DNA of 64,000 nt from Tubulanus polymorphus (GCF_964204645.1 NC_134029.1:18742450-18806449), one strand, 5' to 3'; positions 23,032 to 32,685 are shown, numbered from the stretch's first letter. A program made the numbers and translations. The notes: a model not told the origin generated them from the letters alone.

Positions 23032-24117
23032 ATGAAAAAAGAACAATATTTAAGAGAGTTATATTATAACCCAGAAAGTGAAGTATCATATTCTAACGTT
23101 TCAGAATTATGGAATAAAATTAAATCTGATAATAGTGATATAAAATATGGTGAATTAAAATCATGGTTACAAAATCAACCCACATATCAAATTCATAAAA
23201 AGATGGATAAAAAATATTTAACAAGAAAAGTTATGGTTTCATATATTGACCAACAATGGCAAGCTGATTTAATTGACATGAAAAACTTAGAAGAATACAA
23301 TAAAGGATATTTTTGGATACTAAATGTTATAGACATATTCAGTAGATACGCATGGTCAATTCCAATCAAAAATAAAACTGGAATAGAAGTTACAAATTCT
23401 TTCAAATTAATATTTAAAGAAGTTATTCCAGATAAAATACAATTTGATGAAGGTAAGGAATTTTATAACAAACATTTTAAAAAACTATTAACTGATAACG
23501 ATGTAGAATATTTTTCAACACATTCAGATAAAAAAGCATCTGTTATAGAAAGATTTAATAAAACATTGAAAACTAGAATGTGGAAATATTTTACTGCTAA
23601 TGAAACATATAAATATATCGATGTGTTAGATGATTTAGTTAAAGGTTATAATAATTCTAAACATAGTTCTATAAATATGAAACCTATACAAGCTAGAAAA
23701 GAAGATAATTCAGAAATAGTTTGGAATAATTTATATGGCGCATTTGTTACACACGATTTTGGAGAACCTAAATTTAAAATAGGACAACATGTTAGAATAT
23801 CTAAATATCGAAAAACATTTTATAAAGGTTATACCCCTAATTTTACTGAAGAAATATTTAAAATTAAAAAGATAATATTAACTAAACCATTTGTTTATAA
23901 ACTAGAAGATCTAAAAGATGAAGAAATATTAGGTTATTTTTATGAACAAGAATTATCATTAGTACCAAATCCAGATGAAATAGAATACAAAATAGAAAAA
24001 GTATTGAAAACAAAAACTCTTAAAGGAAAAAAGTATTCTTTGGTGAAATATAAAGGATATGATGATAAATTTAATGAATGGATTTTATCTAGTAAAATTA
24101 AAAGAATAAATGAATAA
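23032..24117 (+). CDS. Polinton integrase (rve core plus chromodomain)
   Basis: 361 residues. The integrase core runs from about residue 75 to 230: WQADLIDM (first Asp), VIDIFSRYAW, IQFDEGKEFYN (second Asp) and ASVIERFNKTLKTRMW (Glu, 33 residues after the second Asp). Residues about 325-358 form a chromodomain (YSLVKYKGYDDKFNEW), as in Polinton c-integrases. It would cut and join element ends to host DNA and produce the 6-bp duplication. The frame is intact, with no internal stop. Start context is TATAATG, one of the few genes lacking TAAATG. The end overlaps the ATPase start by 8 nt. Confidence 0.95.
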   Translation: MKKEQYLRELYYNPESEVSYSNVSELWNKIKSDNSDIKYGELKSWLQNQPTYQIHKKMDKKYLTRKVMVSYIDQQWQADLIDMKNLEEYNKGYFWILNVIDIFSRYAWSIPIKNKTGIEVTNSFKLIFKEVIPDKIQFDEGKEFYNKHFKKLLTDNDVEYFSTHSDKKASVIERFNKTLKTRMWKYFTANETYKYIDVLDDLVKGYNNSKHSSINMKPIQARKEDNSEIVWNNLYGAFVTHDFGEPKFKIGQHVRISKYRKTFYKGYTPNFTEEIFKIKKIILTKPFVYKLEDLKDEEILGYFYEQELSLVPNPDEIEYKIEKVLKTKTLKGKKYSLVKYKGYDDKFNEWILSSKIKRINE

Positions 24118-24721
24118 AGATTTATTTATATTTGAACCACATAATATGTTAGTTACTGGAGTTACAAATTGTGGTAAAACACACTTCATATTATATTTAT
24201 TAGAAACTATTTATAAGAATCATTTTGATAATATAATATTATTCTGTCCTACTTATGAAATGAATGAAACGTATAATAGAGATATAGTTAAGATAAAAAA
24301 GTTTATTATATTAGATCCTAAAACAGTAAAAGAAAATTTAGATAATTGTATTAAAATTGCATTAGATATTTATAAAGGATCAAATACATTATTCATTATA
24401 GATGATTGCGCAAATTTACATGATTCTAAAATTAGAGAAAGTGAGTTATGTTATTTAGCTTTCTCTGGTAGACATTTTGGGATAACAACATGGGTTTTAA
24501 ATCAGAAATATAATTCAATTGTTAAAGACTTTAGAGAGAATATAAGATTTCTAGTTTTATTTTATAATAAAGATAAAAAATCTATGCAACAATCATTGGA
24601 AGAAAATCAAATTATACCTACTGAATTACATGATGAATATATGAATAAATTAAAGAATAATAAAGGTTCCAAATTACTTATGAGATTACAATTTCCATAT
24701 GAATATAAATTTATAAAATAA
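24110..24721 (+). CDS. Packaging ATPase (FtsK/HerA type)
   Basis: 203 residues. Walker A GVTNCGKT at residues 17-24, Walker B TLFIIDDC near residues 94-101, followed by a sensor-like segment FSGRHFGITTWVLNQK. The size and motif layout fit the Polinton/adenovirus-IVa2/poxvirus-A32-like genome-packaging ATPases. The start is TAAATG within the last codons of the integrase gene, so the pair is probably co-transcribed. Frame intact. Confidence 0.9.
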   Translation: MNKDLFIFEPHNMLVTGVTNCGKTHFILYLLETIYKNHFDNIILFCPTYEMNETYNRDIVKIKKFIILDPKTVKENLDNCIKIALDIYKGSNTLFIIDDCANLHDSKIRESELCYLAFSGRHFGITTWVLNQKYNSIVKDFRENIRFLVLFYNKDKKSMQQSLEENQIIPTELHDEYMNKLKNNKGSKLLMRLQFPYEYKFIK

Positions 24722-24737
24722 AATCCTAATTCAAAAT

Positions 24738-25259
24738 ATTATAGAATTCACTGTATACTAATGGATGAGTGGATGAATTGGATGAATTGGATGAATTGGA
24801 AGAGTGGATGAATGGAAGAGTGTAATAATATATAATTTACATATGTTTTTTATTTTTAAAACAGTAAGAGTTTGATTTGAAGATGTCATATAATAATAAA
24901 TATATTTTTATAAAATAATAAAATGACAGATAATAAATGTCATATAATAATAAATATATTTTTATAAAATGATAAATAATAAAATGATAAATAATAAAAT
25001 GATAAATAATAAATATATTTTTATAAAATAATAAATAATAAAATGATAAATAATAAATGTCATATAATAATAAATATATATTGTGTTAAATTTAATAAAG
25101 AATAAAAATATTATATTTATACTCATACTATTCTTCCAATTTATGTGTTAAAAAGTAAAATATATATATTATTACACTCTTCCACTCTTCCACTCTTCCA
25201 ATTCTTCCAACTCATCCAACTCATCCATTCATCCATCAATATACAGTGAATTCTATAAT
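24738..25259. terminator. Convergent-gene spacer with 100-bp inverted arms
   Basis: Left arm 24738-24837 and right arm 25160-25259 are inverted copies. They share ATAGAATTCACTGTATA and then TGGATGA / GGAAGAGTG repeats, with TAATAATATATA at the inner end. Between them are about four AT-only repeats of AATAAATATATTTTTATAAAA (24889-25080). It separates the plus block ending at 24721 from the minus block ending at 25264. No ORF. A bidirectional transcription stop is the simplest reading; a replication or recombination site is an alternative. Confidence 0.6.
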
Positions 25260-25263
25260 CTTT

Positions 25264-26328
25264 TTAATTTTCATTTTCATATTTTTCTTTAAGCTTATTG
25301 TATTCTAAATATATATCCCTTTGCATTTTCATTGGTATAATTCCTGAACGATTCCCGAGTTTATATTTCCTAAATGTTTCTCTTGAAAATATTTTTGGAA
25401 TATAATTTTCGATTTCAGTTTTAGATGGATGTTTATTTAAAAATTCTCTAAAATCATCATATTTAAGTTCAAATAAGTTCATTGCATAAGTAACATTTGG
25501 TTTAAAGTTATCTAACTTTTTCAATATGGTAACTATATCATTACTCAAGAAATAATCTATAAATGTTTTTCTATACCACCGATAATCTAATATATTCTTA
25601 TTATTAAATTTTGGATTTATAACTGTTGGATCTTCTATTACATTATCTGTACCAATATGTTTAATTGAGTATTTATGATTCAATTGTTTATCATATATTA
25701 CATATTCTTTACATTTTTCACACCAAGATTTAAATACTTTTATTGCATGGGCTGAATCATTTCCACTTTTTGTTTTTAATTTATAATGTTTTGCCCAATT
25801 AGCCTTTGTTATACATTCATTACAGAAAGCACAATAATTCTGATCCTCTTTACATTTATCTTTATATATATTGGCATATGTTTTTACTAATTGTAAAATA
25901 TGTTCATCTTTTTTGATGTGTAATAAATAATCATTATAATTATCAAAATCTTCTTCACAATACATACATCTGATGTTATCTTTTGGTTGAACATTTGATT
26001 TTTCTATTTTTGTTTCAATCTTATGTTCTATTTTAGGTTCAATATTATCGTCATTCGATGTAGAAGGTATAACATTATCTTCTATTTTAGGTTCAATATT
26101 ATCTTCTATTTTTATATCAATATTATCTTTTATTTTAGGTTCAATATTATCTTCTATTTTTATATCAATATTATTATTACGTTTAATTAAATATTCTTTG
26201 TATTGATTTAATTCATTTAATAAAAATGTTCCAATATATTCATTTATTCTTTTATAAGGTATTACATAATACAAATCATCATTGATTTCTTTATCAGCTT
26301 TGATTCTTTCATATACTTTACCTTCCAT
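25264..26328 (-). CDS. C2H2-type zinc-finger protein with acidic repeats
   Basis: 354 residues. Residues about 50-115 are a low-complexity repeat of IEDNIEPKI-like units, repeated also at DNA level. Three Cys2His2-like fingers follow: CMYCEEDF...H-x5-H, YCAFCNECI...H, and WCEKCKEY...NHKYSIKH. The C-terminal 120 residues look globular and helical. The fingers resemble the one at the polymerase N-terminus. Start TAAATG, preceded by TAATAAAAATGTATA, the same upstream pattern as the genes for the HNH and OB-like proteins. Likely a nucleic-acid-binding protein; family not recognised. Confidence 0.7.
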   Translation of the reverse strand: MEGKVYERIKADKEINDDLYYVIPYKRINEYIGTFLLNELNQYKEYLIKRNNNIDIKIEDNIEPKIKDNIDIKIEDNIEPKIEDNVIPSTSNDDNIEPKIEHKIETKIEKSNVQPKDNIRCMYCEEDFDNYNDYLLHIKKDEHILQLVKTYANIYKDKCKEDQNYCAFCNECITKANWAKHYKLKTKSGNDSAHAIKVFKSWCEKCKEYVIYDKQLNHKYSIKHIGTDNVIEDPTVINPKFNNKNILDYRWYRKTFIDYFLSNDIVTILKKLDNFKPNVTYAMNLFELKYDDFREFLNKHPSKTEIENYIPKIFSRETFRKYKLGNRSGIIPMKMQRDIYLEYNKLKEKYENEN

Positions 26329-26360
26329 TTATTATATACATTTTTATTAAAGTTAAAATT

Positions 26361-27608
26361 CTAATACATAACACTATCTAATTGTGAATTTACAATATTT
26401 AATTGCGCGTCAGATATAATATAAATGTGCATTTTAAAATTTTTGATTCCCTTTTTCTTTGTCATGAATAATTGTATTCCATCTTTAGTGTTCTGTAGTT
26501 TTTTCCCAGAACCATGTAATAAGTTATCTTCAGTTGTTCTAAAATCTAACCATAATGCATATTTATTACCGGTATAATAATCAATTTGATTAATGTTACA
26601 ATTTTCAAATGATTTTACTTTTTCATTCATAAAATGTTTTTTAATTTCTACCCATTGATCTATCATTCTCATTCCTTGACAAAATATTTTATTCGCTATA
26701 CCTTCAATAGTTATTTCTACTTTTGTTATTTCAGGATTATAATAATTGTCAACATTTATTGCGCCATTAGTATACGTTCCAATAGTAAAAAATATTAATA
26801 TGCCTTTAATAGATCTTCTAGGAAAGTTAATATTCTCATTTATTATTTCATCATTTGCATTAATAGTTACAGTTTTAAATTTATCAATATAATCATATAA
26901 TAATGAAAACCCTTGATTGTATTGAGTTTGAATTATACTTGAAATATTTTCATCAGTTACTGTATCATATTCTAAACATATATTCGATAATTTATAACTC
27001 ATATCTTTATTAACGCTAGATAATACAATTTCATTTACAGGAGCAAATGTTATCTCAAATATAATATCTTCTTGAATTGCGTATTTATATAAAGGTGCAT
27101 TATTATTTATCAATTCAAAGTCTAATGGAATTTTATATTTGCTTCCATATATACTTTTTATCAATTTATCTACATCATTTGTTAATATTGCGCTATTAGC
27201 TTCTGATCTTAATTTATTTTGGTTTTCTGATTGGATGCCTTGAAATATCATATTATTTCTATTTTCTTTAGTTAACCATAAATCTTTATAATGCATAAAT
27301 AAATTATAATCATCTAATGAGAAAACTGTTTCTGGACCAATCTTTATTGTTAACTTTTTAATCAAATATCTCCCAACATTATCAACGACATAATTATTAT
27401 TATTACCGATTACTTTTATATCAGCTGATAAATAAATACTATTTGGAACATAAAAAGTATTTTGTGTTAATCTAGGAATTCTAACGTATAAAGTTTCATC
27501 GGGATTAATATTTGAAGGGTTATGAGTAATTATATGATGTGATCTTTCTGCTTTAATAGCGTTAGATATTCTAGAAATCTTCGAAGGACTTATATAAATC
27601 CCACTCAT
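26361..27608 (-). CDS. Major capsid (double jelly-roll type) candidate
   Basis: 415 residues, predominantly beta-strand-like with alternating hydrophobics. The N-terminal half has the Polinton hexon pattern DETLYVRIPRL...VPNSIYLSADIKV...NVGRYLIKKLTIKIG, then a YKDLWLTKENRNNMIFQGI segment. The position and size match Polinton major capsid proteins (double jelly-roll), shorter than some relatives. Start is TAAATG after AATTTTTTTTGTTAAA. The frame is intact, so the element may encode virions. The assignment rests on pattern and length; a structure prediction would settle it. Confidence 0.75.
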   Translation of the reverse strand: MSGIYISPSKISRISNAIKAERSHHIITHNPSNINPDETLYVRIPRLTQNTFYVPNSIYLSADIKVIGNNNNYVVDNVGRYLIKKLTIKIGPETVFSLDDYNLFMHYKDLWLTKENRNNMIFQGIQSENQNKLRSEANSAILTNDVDKLIKSIYGSKYKIPLDFELINNNAPLYKYAIQEDIIFEITFAPVNEIVLSSVNKDMSYKLSNICLEYDTVTDENISSIIQTQYNQGFSLLYDYIDKFKTVTINANDEIINENINFPRRSIKGILIFFTIGTYTNGAINVDNYYNPEITKVEITIEGIANKIFCQGMRMIDQWVEIKKHFMNEKVKSFENCNINQIDYYTGNKYALWLDFRTTEDNLLHGSGKKLQNTKDGIQLFMTKKKGIKNFKMHIYIISDAQLNIVNSQLDSVMY

Positions 27609-27629
27609 TTATTTAACAAAAAAAATTAA
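27606..27629 (-). promoter_or_regulatory. T-tract/TAAATG start motif of capsid gene
   Basis: The coding strand reads AATTTTTTTTGTTAAATAAATG, a T-run 8-15 nt before a TAAATG that contains the start codon. Very similar sequences precede the starts at 29087, 30405, 30856, 31298, 31545 and 31893. Resembles the poxvirus late promoter core TAAAT(G). Role inferred from recurrence. Confidence 0.55.
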
Positions 27630-29087
27630 TTATTTATTTTTTATCATGTTTACTAAACCAAAAATAATAGCACTTACAACCGTAATTAAAAATAAAATAA
27701 TATGTTCAGCAGCAAAGTTAATAATGTTTCCTGCAGATTTCAATATAAAACCAACAATTGAAGCAATAACTCCTGGCAATGCTGCAGCAGATTTTTTAGA
27801 TAGTTCCCATAAATATTTTGCTAATTTCTTTAAACCATCTTTAACTTTATCTTGTATAGAATTATTGCCTGGAGGTTTATCTGGTTTATTTGGAGTGGGA
27901 GTAGGAGTAGATTTCAAAGCATTTGATATAGCTAAACCTATTGTTGTAAATACCATAGTTACAGCTGTTAGAATTGAAAGAATTGTTATTCCTTCAAACT
28001 TAAATAATAATTTTATTCTATCTTTTAGTGATATGTCAGAATTTGGTTTTAGTATTAACTCTTTAACAACAACTTTTAATCTATTAATACAATAATCATA
28101 TGATTTTAATAATAATTTCATTTTTTCTTTCTGAAATTCTATGTTATATTTTAAATCATCAATTTCTTTTTCTAAATATGCATTTCTTTTTTTAAATTCA
28201 ATTTCTTCAATAACTTTAAATTCTCTATCTAATTTTAATTGTTCTAATTCTTTTCTGGTGTCAAATAATTTATTTTCTAAAGGTTTAATTTTATTATATC
28301 TAATATGTTTTTCGCGAGCAATTTTATCGGCTTCATTTCGTATACCTATTATTTCTCTAATTGTTTTTTTAGAAAACATACTTAAAGCTTCTATTTCTTG
28401 ATCTGTTGCATCAAGTAATCCATTCGGTAAAAGTTTTTCAGTTTGAACTTCAGTGTTTGATTTAAGTTTACTAGTTTTGGAAGTTATATTCTGTTCAGAA
28501 GTTGTTTCTATTTCCGATTTCTTTTTGATTATTTTAAATAAGTCATTAATTCTTTGTTTAAATACTATTATATAATTATTTATTTCTTCTTGTGTTACAT
28601 CAGTTATAACATCATTATTGATTTTCTTAATTCTATATGGTTCTAACTTAAGCAAAGTTGATTTCGCTAATATTTTAGTTAGTATTGTCGTTTGATTAGT
28701 GATATCAATATAATAATCAAAGGACAAATGATAATAATATTCACCATCTAAAAACTTTAAATCTTGTGCTAAAAGTCCGGCGCCTTCGGCATTTATATTA
28801 TATTCAGATTTTTCAAAATCATATTGAATCTTACTTAAAAATCTAATATTTTCTAAATTTTTTATTTCTAAATCTGGGTCTAAATTTTCAGGATTTATTC
28901 TCGATCTAGTTCTTCTATCAAATTCATCTGTTGATGGGACTTTATAACCTCTATCTGCTAAATTAGAATTATATGCTGATTCATTATTATCATTAAAACT
29001 TGTTTCACTTAAATCAGGTGGTTGTTCTTCAGTTATGCTGGGTTTATCAAAAGTATCCATTCCAATATTTTCTACACCTTCTGCCAT
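27630..29087 (-). CDS. Large coiled-coil membrane protein, unknown
   Basis: 485 residues. Acidic disordered N-terminus with a TRSRINPE basic patch near residue 60. Charged coiled coil about residues 250-340 (KRNAYLEKEIDDLKYNIEF). Then hydrophobic helices: ITILSILTAVTMVFTTIGLA (about 372-391), a Pro-rich linker TPTPTPNKPDKPPG, AALPGVIASIVGFILKSAG and a final IILFLITVVSAIIFGLV. A virion membrane-disrupting or scaffold role is possible but unproven. Start TAAATG, 21 bp upstream of the capsid gene. Confidence 0.7.
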   Translation of the reverse strand: MAEGVENIGMDTFDKPSITEEQPPDLSETSFNDNNESAYNSNLADRGYKVPSTDEFDRRTRSRINPENLDPDLEIKNLENIRFLSKIQYDFEKSEYNINAEGAGLLAQDLKFLDGEYYYHLSFDYYIDITNQTTILTKILAKSTLLKLEPYRIKKINNDVITDVTQEEINNYIIVFKQRINDLFKIIKKKSEIETTSEQNITSKTSKLKSNTEVQTEKLLPNGLLDATDQEIEALSMFSKKTIREIIGIRNEADKIAREKHIRYNKIKPLENKLFDTRKELEQLKLDREFKVIEEIEFKKRNAYLEKEIDDLKYNIEFQKEKMKLLLKSYDYCINRLKVVVKELILKPNSDISLKDRIKLLFKFEGITILSILTAVTMVFTTIGLAISNALKSTPTPTPNKPDKPPGNNSIQDKVKDGLKKLAKYLWELSKKSAAALPGVIASIVGFILKSAGNIINFAAEHIILFLITVVSAIIFGLVNMIKNK

Positions 29088-29103
29088 TTACATAATAAAA
29101 AAA

Positions 29104-30405
29104 TTAAAATTTAAAATATAATATTCCTCCGATTACAATTCCTATACAAGTTATAGCTAATTTAGTATTTTCATGGGATTTATTATCATCATTTAGTTTA
29201 ATTATATCATGTTGAATTTTATCAGTTTTAATATTTTCTGATGTATTGTAATCTTTTATTTTAGAATCATTAACCAATTTAATATTATTAGTTTTAGTTT
29301 CTGTTGATTGAATATGTTTTTTATTTTTTTCACCTTCCATTAATTTTGGAGCAGTAATAATCTTTTTATTTATATCATTTAATCCAAATGAATTATTTAT
29401 TGTTGCAGTTTTAATTAGATTATTATAACCAATTATATTTCCCATCTTTAATACTAAATCATTAGAAATAATTAATAGATTAGGGCCTATACAATAATTA
29501 AGTCTTACATGAGATTTATCTAAATAATTTTGATATCTAATAATGTTTTCTGGAATCGATCTATTTTTATCATTATGAATTGAATCTTCAAATAAAACTT
29601 TAAATTGTTTTTGTGTATCGAATGATGTATTCAAATTTCCAATTATCGGTGATCTTGTTTCAACTTGTGATCCTAAAATACATATCAAATAAGTTCTAAT
29701 AGATTGATTTATTCTTTGTATTCCAGCTTTAGTAAAACCTTCACTATTTTCTAAAATGAAATTAACCCAACCATTATTATTATCAATTTTATAATTATGA
29801 TAAGCTCCAATTCTATGCATATAATCAATTCTTTTTATTTCATACTGTTCACCAACACCTTGCAATTTACCATGCGCTCTAAAATCGGAATTAATATTTA
29901 TATTAAATTCATTACATATTTTATAAAACTTGGATATATTAATATTATTATCTAATTCTTTAAAATATTTAGACCCGGGTAAAGGACATTCTAATTCATT
30001 TAATATTATTCTGATTTGAAAATATGTGTGAAATCTAAATATTGTGTGAATTAATTTTAAATCAGAATACTTCAAATTTTTATCTAAGTTATTTAAATGA
30101 TCATTCCAACTTATTCCACATCCTGTTGTTGCACAATAAATAGCAAAATCTAATTGGTTCTGCCAATACTTCATATTAGATTTTACTTTATATTTATGAT
30201 ATTCATCTCGAGTAAAAGTAACTTCATATGTATTAAATATATTTTCCATTTTAGAAATAAAAAACTGTGATTCATTAACATAAATTTCTAAATTAGTTAA
30301 TGAATTTAAAACTATATTTTTATATGTAATATTTTTCTTAAAATCTATTGCCGGAATATTATATTTAATTGATTTATTATATTGGAAAGCTTTTGGAAAC
30401 CCCAT
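29104..30405 (-). CDS. Conserved-looking Polinton protein with C-terminal anchor
   Basis: 433 residues. The body contains YWQNQLDFAIYCATTGCGIS and RIGAYHNYKIDNNNGWVNFI, phrases I associate with proteins recurring in invertebrate Polintons, but I cannot name a function. Low-complexity charged linker about 350-410, then one hydrophobic segment (LAITCIGIVIGGILYFKF) at the extreme C-terminus, as in tail-anchored proteins. Start TAAATG; 16 bp before the next gene. The frame is intact and the length suggests a structural protein. Confidence 0.7.
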   Translation of the reverse strand: MGFPKAFQYNKSIKYNIPAIDFKKNITYKNIVLNSLTNLEIYVNESQFFISKMENIFNTYEVTFTRDEYHKYKVKSNMKYWQNQLDFAIYCATTGCGISWNDHLNNLDKNLKYSDLKLIHTIFRFHTYFQIRIILNELECPLPGSKYFKELDNNINISKFYKICNEFNININSDFRAHGKLQGVGEQYEIKRIDYMHRIGAYHNYKIDNNNGWVNFILENSEGFTKAGIQRINQSIRTYLICILGSQVETRSPIIGNLNTSFDTQKQFKVLFEDSIHNDKNRSIPENIIRYQNYLDKSHVRLNYCIGPNLLIISNDLVLKMGNIIGYNNLIKTATINNSFGLNDINKKIITAPKLMEGEKNKKHIQSTETKTNNIKLVNDSKIKDYNTSENIKTDKIQHDIIKLNDDNKSHENTKLAITCIGIVIGGILYFKF

Positions 30406-30421
30406 TTATATAATTAAAAAA

Positions 30422-30856
30422 TTAATAATTAACTAATTCTTTTAATAATTTATCTTGTTCTTCAACTGTTATATGACCATTTAAACTTATTATATAATCT
30501 AGTGTGTTCTTTAATTTATTTATTTCTTTTATATTAGATTTTATTTTTTCTTTATTACTTTTTATATTTAATTTTGAACTTATACCAGTTAAAACACTTG
30601 AACTTAATCCTAACACACCAATTGATATAGCTAAAGGTGTTAATGGACTGAATATTGCTAGAAATGTTATTACAGAACTAATTGTAACCGAACCACTTAT
30701 AATCAAATAATATATAATTTTACTTTTTAAATATTTTTTCTTTTTTATCTTTAAGTCACTTTCAAATTCTAATATTTGTTTTTCTAAATATGTTTTTAAT
30801 TTAGTTTTATTTATATCATGAGGAATAATATCAATACTATCAACTTTATCTTCCAT
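30422..30856 (-). CDS. Small membrane protein with two hydrophobic helices
   Basis: 144 residues. Charged N-terminal coiled coil (KLKTYLEKQILEFESDLK), then IIYYLIISGSVTISSVITFL and PLTPLAISIGVLGLSSSVLT, then a second lysine-rich coil. The helix-TM-TM-helix layout resembles membrane-associated accessory proteins. Start TAAATG; upstream AATTTTTATTCTAAA. Family not recognised. Confidence 0.65.
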   Translation of the reverse strand: MEDKVDSIDIIPHDINKTKLKTYLEKQILEFESDLKIKKKKYLKSKIIYYLIISGSVTISSVITFLAIFSPLTPLAISIGVLGLSSSVLTGISSKLNIKSNKEKIKSNIKEINKLKNTLDYIISLNGHITVEEQDKLLKELVNY

Positions 30857-30875
30857 TTATTTAGAATAAAAATTA

Positions 30876-31298
30876 CTAATTAGTAAATTTATAAGCAACA
30901 AATATAACAATAACAGTTCCACCTAAAATCCATATTATTTCATATTTCTGTTGTTCTTTACTTGGGGTATAATAATCTGATAATTTAGGTTTGTATAGAT
31001 GTAATTTTTCTTTATTGGTTACCGCGTTATATAAACTCATAGCATCATCAACTGATTGAAAATCTCTATGTGAAATCTTCTGATCATATAATTCTTTATT
31101 GATGTAATCCATATAGTTTTGTCTCTTTTCTCTATATTCTTCTGCAGCTTTATTGTATTTCTCTAACGCTAAGTTATGTCTTCTTTGTTCTCCTAATGAA
31201 CTATTTTTATCAATATGTTTAAATAAATAACCGCCACCAGTAAATGCTAAAGCGTTAACAATTGCTGATCCTATAATAGTTATAATTGCAGAAGCCAT
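30876..31298 (-). CDS. Membrane protein, N- and C-terminal anchors
   Basis: 140 residues. N-terminal hydrophobic segment IITIIGSAIVNALAFTGGGY, a central charged coil (EEYREKRQNYMDYINKEL), and a C-terminal transmembrane helix IIWILGGTVIVIFVAYKF. The same plan recurs in invertebrate Polintons as far as I recall, but no function is known to me. Start TAAATG, upstream AATTTTTTTTGCTAAA. Confidence 0.7.
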   Translation of the reverse strand: MASAIITIIGSAIVNALAFTGGGYLFKHIDKNSSLGEQRRHNLALEKYNKAAEEYREKRQNYMDYINKELYDQKISHRDFQSVDDAMSLYNAVTNKEKLHLYKPKLSDYYTPSKEQQKYEIIWILGGTVIVIFVAYKFTN

Positions 31299-31323
31299 TT
31301 ATTTAGCAAAAAAAATTATGCAT

Positions 31324-31545
31324 TTATATGGGAGGAATATATTTTTGTTTTTCCAAATAATCAATAGTTAAATTAGATAAAGTAACTGCTAATGTTAACT
31401 TTAAAATATCATTGATATCAAATCTATCAACATTAACACTTCCCATTTTGAATACTTTTTTTAATACCATTGAATAACCAACAGTTCCAACTGATAGTAA
31501 TGCGCCATTATATAATCCAGTTATTATCCACTTATTATCACTCAT
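31324..31545 (-). CDS. 73-residue hydrophobic protein
   Basis: Short ORF with an N-terminal hydrophobic stretch (WIITGLYNGALLSVGTVGY) and a second amphipathic segment (ILKLTLAVTLSNLTIDYL). The ATG directly abuts the stop codon of the upstream gene (TAA-ATG), so the stop codon doubles as the TAA of its promoter-like start context. Supported as a gene mainly by tight packing and the shared start motif. Confidence 0.6.
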   Translation of the reverse strand: MSDNKWIITGLYNGALLSVGTVGYSMVLKKVFKMGSVNVDRFDINDILKLTLAVTLSNLTIDYLEKQKYIPPI

Positions 31546-31893
31546 TTATTTATCAAAAAAATTACTATATTCAAAATATTTAGTTATCTTAGTGATTATT
31601 AATTCAACATTTATTTTATTACTAGTTTTATGATTATCATATATTTTGGATAATATGTTTTTAATATCATCGATGATAAAATCTTCATCTAATTCATAAA
31701 ATCTTAAAGATTCGGTAATCTTTTCTATATTAAAAGTTTCTTTATCAATTGTTGTTTCATACTCAAATGTTGTTTCATTAGAAAATGCAATATTTTTGAT
31801 ATGTGTTATTACATCATAAATGTTAAATTTCATTTCTTTCTCACGTTTAAAATCAAACCCAAAACATATACTCGGTCCAACAGTTATATTCAT
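31546..31893 (-). CDS. Acidic hypothetical protein, 115 aa
   Basis: No membrane segment; acidic and helical, with ITESLRFYELDEDFIIDDI. The stop codon TAA at 31548-31546 is immediately followed by the ATG of the next gene. Start TAAATG after AATTTTTCACCTATA. Family not recognised. Confidence 0.6.
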   Translation of the reverse strand: MNITVGPSICFGFDFKREKEMKFNIYDVITHIKNIAFSNETTFEYETTIDKETFNIEKITESLRFYELDEDFIIDDIKNILSKIYDNHKTSNKINVELIITKITKYFEYSNFFDK

Positions 31894-31909
31894 TTATATA
31901 GGTGAAAAA

Positions 31910-32668
31910 TTACTCTTTACATCTTATAACTAATTCATAAATTACAGGAAAGTTATTCAAATCAATTAAGTATCCATTATGATTTCTTATTTCTAATTTA
32001 AAATTATTAAATTGAGGAATACAAGGTTTGAAATCACATTCAGCTAAATTATAATTTATTTGCGTTCCAAATTGTTTAACATTTTTTAATGGTAAAATAT
32101 TTAATATACTAGAATTACATGTTGTATCTTTAGTTGCTTCGAATGTTTTTGTTGGGTCAATTAAATTGCAATAAATATAAAAATGTGTAAAAGGTATTAT
32201 ATTTGAATTACCGTCTACGTTTCCTGTAACAGTTTGTGGTTTAATTCCTAACAGTTTAGCTAAAGGTTTCCTTACCATAAATGCATGTTTGTTTTCATCA
32301 TCTAACTTTATTTTAATTTTATTAGAACTATCACTTTTTATAAATCTAATTGAAAATTTATCTTCACTTTTAAGTTTTAATCGTGCTCTCCGATTAATTT
32401 CTTGTGCTAATGTATCTAAATTATATAATCCTGGTTTTAAAATTAGTTGAAACCATTTATTTATATTTCTAATATGAATTAAAAAGTCTCTATGATCAAA
32501 ACTTTTATCCGATATATTATGAAAAGAATTACATAAACTTATATTTACTAATTTTAAATCAACACAATTCTTGAATTCTCTATCTAATTGTACTAATAAA
32601 TTATGTGATTTATAATTTGTAAGTTTTCTAGAATCAACAAATATTCTGTATTCTTTTAATTCTACCAT
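31910..32668 (-). CDS. Minor capsid (penton-like, single jelly-roll) candidate
   Basis: 252 residues, beta-rich. Features typical of Polinton/adintovirus penton proteins: an N-terminal strand with FVDSRKL, VDLKLVNISLCNSFHNI, LKPGLYNLDTLAQEINRR, then a KPLAKLLGIKPQTVTG segment (the 'G-Y-x-x-x-x-L' and 'L-A-x-L-L-G' pattern). The C-terminal RNHNGYLIDL...IYELVIRC matches the last strands. Paired with the capsid gene at 26361-27608 in the same transcription direction. Start TAAATG; 16 bp spacer to the following gene. Confidence 0.75.
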   Translation of the reverse strand: MVELKEYRIFVDSRKLTNYKSHNLLVQLDREFKNCVDLKLVNISLCNSFHNISDKSFDHRDFLIHIRNINKWFQLILKPGLYNLDTLAQEINRRARLKLKSEDKFSIRFIKSDSSNKIKIKLDDENKHAFMVRKPLAKLLGIKPQTVTGNVDGNSNIIPFTHFYIYCNLIDPTKTFEATKDTTCNSSILNILPLKNVKQFGTQINYNLAECDFKPCIPQFNNFKLEIRNHNGYLIDLNNFPVIYELVIRCKE

Positions 32669-32685
32669 TTATTTTACATATTTTC

